NCBI RefSeq assembly: GCF_008642315.1
Contig: NZ_CP029192.1
Location: forward strand, 4,092,001-4,156,000
Length of the DNA stretch: 64,000 nt
Direction of reading: 5' to 3'
DNA from: Streptomyces venezuelae
GTDB taxonomy: Bacteria > Actinomycetota > Actinomycetes > Streptomycetales > Streptomycetaceae
In this document: one piece after another, positions 60,640-64,000 of the stretch
Position numbering within the stretch: the first letter of the stretch is position 1
Layout: every line of letters starts with the position of its first letter
Translations under genes and position numbers: made by a program
The notes under the pieces: generated by a model
The model's database searches: none
What the model saw: the letters and a program-made list of their open reading frames with translations, nothing else
Told to the model about the DNA's origin: nothing

Positions 60640-60981
60640 TCAGTCGGTGGCCGCGACCGCTTCCTCGACCGAGGTGTGGATGGGGAACACCTTGGTCAGG
60701 CCGGTGATACGGAAAATCTTGAGAATGCGCTCCTGGTTGCAGACCAGGCGCAGCGAGCCCTCATGGGCACGCACGCGCTTCAGGCCGCCGACCAGCACGC
60801 CGAGCCCGGTGGAGTCGAGGAAGTCCACGCCCTCCATGTCGACGACCAGATGAAAACTGCCGTCGTTCACCAGCTCGACCAACTGCTCGCGCAGCTTGGG
60901 CGCGGTATATACATCGATTTCGCCACCGACCTCGACGACCGTACGATCGCCGACGGTACGGGTCGACAGGGACAGGTCCAC
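60640..60981 (-). CDS. bldG: anti-anti-sigma factor BldG (STAS domain)
   Basis: A 113-residue STAS protein: [34 protein letters not shown], then [24 protein letters not shown] with the phosphorylatable Ser of DSTG, and [25 protein letters not shown]. It is a near-perfect example of BldG, needed for aerial mycelium and antibiotic production. The GTG has GGAGG four bases upstream. It diverges from the helicase gene over 80 bp. It acts with the neighbouring ATP-binding protein by phosphorylation-dependent binding. Confidence 0.97.
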
Positions 60982-61061
60982 GGATCCTCCAGCACCTTGC
61001 TATCGAGCGGTCATCCCTCGGGACACCTCGGCAGAGCCCCCAGGACGGATCGCCAGCCGCG

Positions 61062-63524
61062 ATGGCATTCAATCACTTACCGGCAGGCGTGCACGACGCC
61101 TTCGGACCATTGTCCATCCCGCCAGTGACACACTCGATGCCGATGGCCAAAATTTCTCCTCCCGGAGGACCCTCTGCGGGCGCCCCGGCACGCACGTCCC
61201 CGCGGACCGTTCTTGACCGGCTCACCGCGGGGCCGAGCCGTGCATCGCGCGTCACTCATACGGAGCACCTGCCCCCACGTGAGGCCCGGTATGCAGTCTG
61301 GCCCGACCGCATCCGGTCCGAGGTCATATCCGCCGTCCAGGCCGCCGGCATCGAGCACCCCTGGGCGCACCAGGCGCTCGCCGCCGAGCACGCCCTGGAC
61401 GGGGAATCCGTCGTCGTCGCCACCGGCACCGCATCCGGCAAATCCCTGGCCTACCTCACCCCCGTCCTCTCCGCCCTCCTGGACGGCTCGGAGGCGCCGA
61501 ACGGGCGCGGCACCACCGCCCTGTACCTCGCCCCCACGAAGGCCCTCGCCGCCGACCAGCGCCGCGCCGTCCGCGCCCTGGCAGCCCCTCTCGGCAACGC
61601 GGTACGCCCCGCCGTCTACGACGGCGACACCCCCTTCGAGGAACGCGAATGGGTCCGGCAGTACGCCAATTACGTCCTGACCAACCCCGACATGCTGCAC
61701 CGCGGGATACTCCCCTCCCACCCGCGCTGGTCCTCCTTCCTGCGCTCCCTGCGCTACGTCGTCATCGACGAGTGCCACACCTATCGCGGCGTCTTCGGCT
61801 CCCACGTCGCCCAGGTCCTGCGCCGCCTGCGCCGCCTCTGCGCCCGCTACGGCTCCGAGCCCGTCTTCCTCCTCGCCTCCGCCACCTGCGCCGACCCCTC
61901 GGCGTCCGCGGAGCGCCTCACCGGCCTTCCCGTGAAGGAGGTCGCCGACGACGCCTCACCCCGCGGCGACCTCGTCTTCGCCCTCTGGGAACCCCCTCTC
62001 ACCGAGCTCCACGGCGAGAAGGGCGCCCCCGTCCGCCGCACCGCCACCGCCGAGACCGCCGACCTCCTCACCGACCTCACCGTCCAGGGAGTCCGATCGG
62101 TCGCCTTCGTACGCTCCCGGCGCGGCGCCGAACTCGTCTCCGTGATCGCCCAGGAACGCCTCGCCGAGGTCGACCGCTCCCTGCCCCGGCGTGTCGCGGC
62201 CTATCGCGGTGGCTACCTCCCCGAGGAGCGCCGCGCCCTGGAGCGCGCCCTGCACTCCGGTGAGCTCCTCGGGCTCGCCGCCACCACCGCCCTCGAACTC
62301 GGCGTCGACGTCTCGGGGCTGGACGCGGTCGTCATCGCCGGATACCCGGGCACGCGGGCCTCGCTCTGGCAGCAGGCCGGGCGGGCGGGACGGTCGGCGC
62401 AGGGCGCGCTCGCCGTCCTCGTCGCCCGGGACGATCCGCTGGACACGTATCTCGTCCACCACCCCGAAGCGCTGTTCCAGCAGCCCGTCGAATGCACGGT
62501 CCTCGACCCCGACAACCCGTACGTACTCGCGCCTCACCTCTGCGCGGCCGCCTCCGAACTCCCGCTGGTCGAGGAGGACTTCGCCCTCTTCGGCCCCACC
62601 ACCGAGGAACTCCTCCCGCAGTTGGAGGCCGCGAAGCTCCTCCGGCGCCGGACCAGGGCCTGGCACTGGACCCGCCGGGAGCGGGCCGCCGACCTCACCG
62701 ACATCCGCGGCGAGGGCGGGAAGCCCGTCCAGATCGTCGAAGAGGGCACGGGGCGGCTGCTCGGCACGGTCGACGCGTCCGCCGCGCACACGAGCGTGCA
62801 CGAGGGCGCGGTCCATCTCCACCAAGGGCGTACGTATCTCGTGCGCCACCTCGACCTGGAGGACTCCGTCGCCCTCGTCGAGGAGGCCGCGCCGCCCTAC
62901 TCCACGACCGCCCGCGACACGACGGCGATCTCCATCCTGGAAACGGACACGGAGATCCCCTGGGGTGCGGGGCGCCTCTGCTACGGCTCCGTCGAAGTCA
63001 CCAACCAAGTCGTCTCCTTCCTGCGTCGACGCGTCATCACCGGCGAGGTCCTCGGCGAGACCAAGCTGGACCTCCCTCCCCGCACGCTGCGGACGCGCGC
63101 GGTGTGGTGGACGGTGACCGAGGACCAACTCGACGCCGCACGCATCAATCCCGAGATCCTCGGCGGCGCGCTGCACGCCGCGGAACACGCGTCCATCGGC
63201 ATGCTTCCGCTCTTCGCCACGTGTGACCGATGGGACATCGGTGGCGTCTCCGTCCCGCTGCACCCGGACACGCTCCTTCCCACGGTCTTCGTCTACGACG
63301 GCCACCCCGGCGGGGCGGGCTTCGCCGAGCGCGCCTTCCACACGGCCCGCGAATGGCTCACGGCCACCCGCGAGGCCATCGCCTCCTGCGAATGCGAGGC
63401 GGGCTGCCCTTCCTGCATCCAGTCCCCCAAGTGCGGCAACGGCAACGACCCACTGCACAAGCGGGGTGCGGTACGCCTGCTCTCGGTACTGCTGCGCGAC
63501 GCGGGGGCTGACGGGGGCGCCTAG
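61062..63524 (+). CDS. DEAD/DEAH-box helicase with DUF1998, MrfA/Hrq1-like
   Basis: An 820-residue superfamily 2 helicase. Walker A is ATGTASGKS, motif Ia LAPTKALAADQ, the DEAH-type box VVIDECHTYRG, motif III LLASATCADP, and the second RecA domain has GLAATTALELGVDVSGLD and QQAGRAGRS. The C-terminal DUF1998 region ends with a four-Cys cluster (CECEAGCPSC, then CGNGN). MrfA of B. subtilis repairs mitomycin C lesions; this function is inferred here. The start is the first ATG after the bldG promoter region; shorter versions from ATG codons within the next 30 codons are possible, since the first 60 residues are not conserved-looking. Confidence 0.93.
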   Translation: MAFNHLPAGVHDAFGPLSIPPVTHSMPMAKISPPGGPSAGAPARTSPRTVLDRLTAGPSRASRVTHTEHLPPREARYAVWPDRIRSEVISAVQAAGIEHPWAHQALAAEHALDGESVVVATGTASGKSLAYLTPVLSALLDGSEAPNGRGTTALYLAPTKALAADQRRAVRALAAPLGNAVRPAVYDGDTPFEEREWVRQYANYVLTNPDMLHRGILPSHPRWSSFLRSLRYVVIDECHTYRGVFGSHVAQVLRRLRRLCARYGSEPVFLLASATCADPSASAERLTGLPVKEVADDASPRGDLVFALWEPPLTELHGEKGAPVRRTATAETADLLTDLTVQGVRSVAFVRSRRGAELVSVIAQERLAEVDRSLPRRVAAYRGGYLPEERRALERALHSGELLGLAATTALELGVDVSGLDAVVIAGYPGTRASLWQQAGRAGRSAQGALAVLVARDDPLDTYLVHHPEALFQQPVECTVLDPDNPYVLAPHLCAAASELPLVEEDFALFGPTTEELLPQLEAAKLLRRRTRAWHWTRRERAADLTDIRGEGGKPVQIVEEGTGRLLGTVDASAAHTSVHEGAVHLHQGRTYLVRHLDLEDSVALVEEAAPPYSTTARDTTAISILETDTEIPWGAGRLCYGSVEVTNQVVSFLRRRVITGEVLGETKLDLPPRTLRTRAVWWTVTEDQLDAARINPEILGGALHAAEHASIGMLPLFATCDRWDIGGVSVPLHPDTLLPTVFVYDGHPGGAGFAERAFHTAREWLTATREAIASCECEAGCPSCIQSPKCGNGNDPLHKRGAVRLLSVLLRDAGADGGA

Positions 63525-63575
63525 GGCCTGTGCCGGGCGTGGCGGGGCAGGCGGGACTTCCGACACAGGCCCTAG
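63521..63575 (+). terminator. 12-bp inverted repeat at the helicase stop codon
   Basis: CTAGGGCCTGTG and CACAGGCCCTAG, 31 bp apart; the left arm includes the stop TAG. It resembles intergenic inverted repeats of Streptomyces and may end the helicase transcript. Confidence 0.65.
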
Positions 63576-63613
63576 GGGCCTGGGTGCGGGTGCGGGGCGG
63601 TGGAGGGCAGCTC

Positions 63614-63988
63614 TTAGCCGGAGGGTGGCCCGTCACGGGGTGCTGGGCCCGCCCGGGAGCGGGCCGTCACCGTGAAGGGGCCCGCCGACGAGGAGACCGA
63701 GACCTCCGAGGTCTCGCCCCGAACCACGCACCGAACCACCCGCACACCCTGCGCCCCCGCCACCCGTCCCGCCCCCGCGCAAGCCGCATCGGAACCGGCC
63801 GACCACCGGTCCGCCGCCGCGAGCGCCGCCAGGTCCGCCGCGCCGCCCGCCCGGTGCCGGGCCACGACGACCTGAGTCATGGCGAGGACCGCCCCGCAGA
63901 TCACGCCGAGCACGGCCATCACCACGACCACCCACACCGTGGCGGCCCCACGATCGCGCCCCGCATCCCGCCACCTAGCGACACTCAT
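63614..63988 (-). CDS. TadE-like/Rv3654c-family secretion or pilus protein
   Basis: A 124-residue protein: Arg/Asp start, GAATVWVVVVMAVLGVICGAVLAMTQVVVARHRAGGAADLAALAAADRW, then a short domain with two cysteines (DAACAGAG, VVRCVVRGE) and a disordered tail. The G-A-A/T-V motif before a long hydrophobic helix, followed by ADLAALAAA, is typical of the Rv3654c/TadE-like proteins at the end of actinobacterial Flp pilus (Tad) clusters. The ATG overlaps the stop of a gene continuing beyond the window. Confidence 0.9.
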   Translation of the reverse strand: MSVARWRDAGRDRGAATVWVVVVMAVLGVICGAVLAMTQVVVARHRAGGAADLAALAAADRWSAGSDAACAGAGRVAGAQGVRVVRCVVRGETSEVSVSSSAGPFTVTARSRAGPAPRDGPPSG

Positions 63989-64000
63989 ACGGCCACCCCC
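63985..64000 (-). CDS. 3' end of a further gene, probably TadE-like, cut by the window edge
   Basis: Only the last codons (Gly-Val-Ala-Val, stop) are seen. The TGA overlaps the ATG of the next gene as ATGA. In this gene neighbourhood a TadE-like protein gene is expected, but the identity is inferred only from context. Confidence 0.4.

Overview
The window is high-GC actinobacterial DNA. Gene content, GTG/TTG starts, BldG, a TipA-type regulator, a SARP and paired HTH-DUF5753/DUF397 genes all point to a Streptomyces chromosome. As far as I can recall, the order folP-folB-folK, folE, ftsH, hpt, tilS, dacB, ppa and later topA, tmk, hppA, bldG matches the conserved core arm of Streptomyces genomes. 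I see no phage, integrative element, CRISPR array, or PKS/NRPS core. About 60 protein genes and one tRNA (Thr, CGT anticodon) are supported.

Layout. 1-4.0 kb: end of a DUF2156 gene, then a forward folate operon (folP, NTF2-like gene, folB, folK, DUF3180 gene). 4.1-11.2 kb: reverse housekeeping genes (aldo/keto reductase, folE, ftsH, hpt, tilS, DUF2342 metalloprotease). 11.3-16.5 kb: a 101-bp tandem repeat, dacB, ppa, a ThrE-type exporter and a DedA protein. 16.6-22.1 kb: tipA with its promoter/operator, a drug-type ABC transporter with a PadR regulator, a DinB-like gene and an aldehyde dehydrogenase. 22.2-24.3 kb: a WhiJ-like trio (HTH-DUF5753, ATP-binding protein, DUF397) with a shared 31-bp element. 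24.5-27.0 kb: a set of cysteine-poor ribosomal protein paralogues (S18, L31, L33, L28, S14) plus a CobW-family protein, divergently arranged around a Zur-like site.

27-34.4 kb: lipoprotein, FUSC-family membrane protein, DUF2786 protein, nitrilase and a small family A DNA polymerase, separated by intergenic repeats. 34.4-41.7 kb: a 1093-residue AfsR/SARP regulator with heptamer repeats upstream, then a histidine kinase/response regulator pair and an exported protein. 41.8-46.5 kb: SDR, cupin, SnoaL-like gene, LysR regulator, tRNA-Thr and an exported peptidase. 46.7-54.2 kb: holB, a transporter-thymidylate kinase-coiled coil fusion, and topA with an unusual upstream repeat array. 54.6-64 kb: small membrane protein, methyltransferase, lipoprotein, H+-pyrophosphatase hppA, the bldG pair, an MrfA-like helicase, and the start of a TadE-like pilus/secretion cluster.

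What stands out is regulatory DNA visible by eye: a TipA-type promoter, paired operators bracketing the ABC transporter promoter, the shared 31-bp element in the WhiJ-like module, a Zur-like dyad filling the -35/-10 spacer of a probably leaderless rpmG2, SARP-type heptamers upstream of the SARP gene, and 12-13-bp-spaced hexamers upstream of topA. All functional statements are homology- or pattern-based; nothing was computed or searched.
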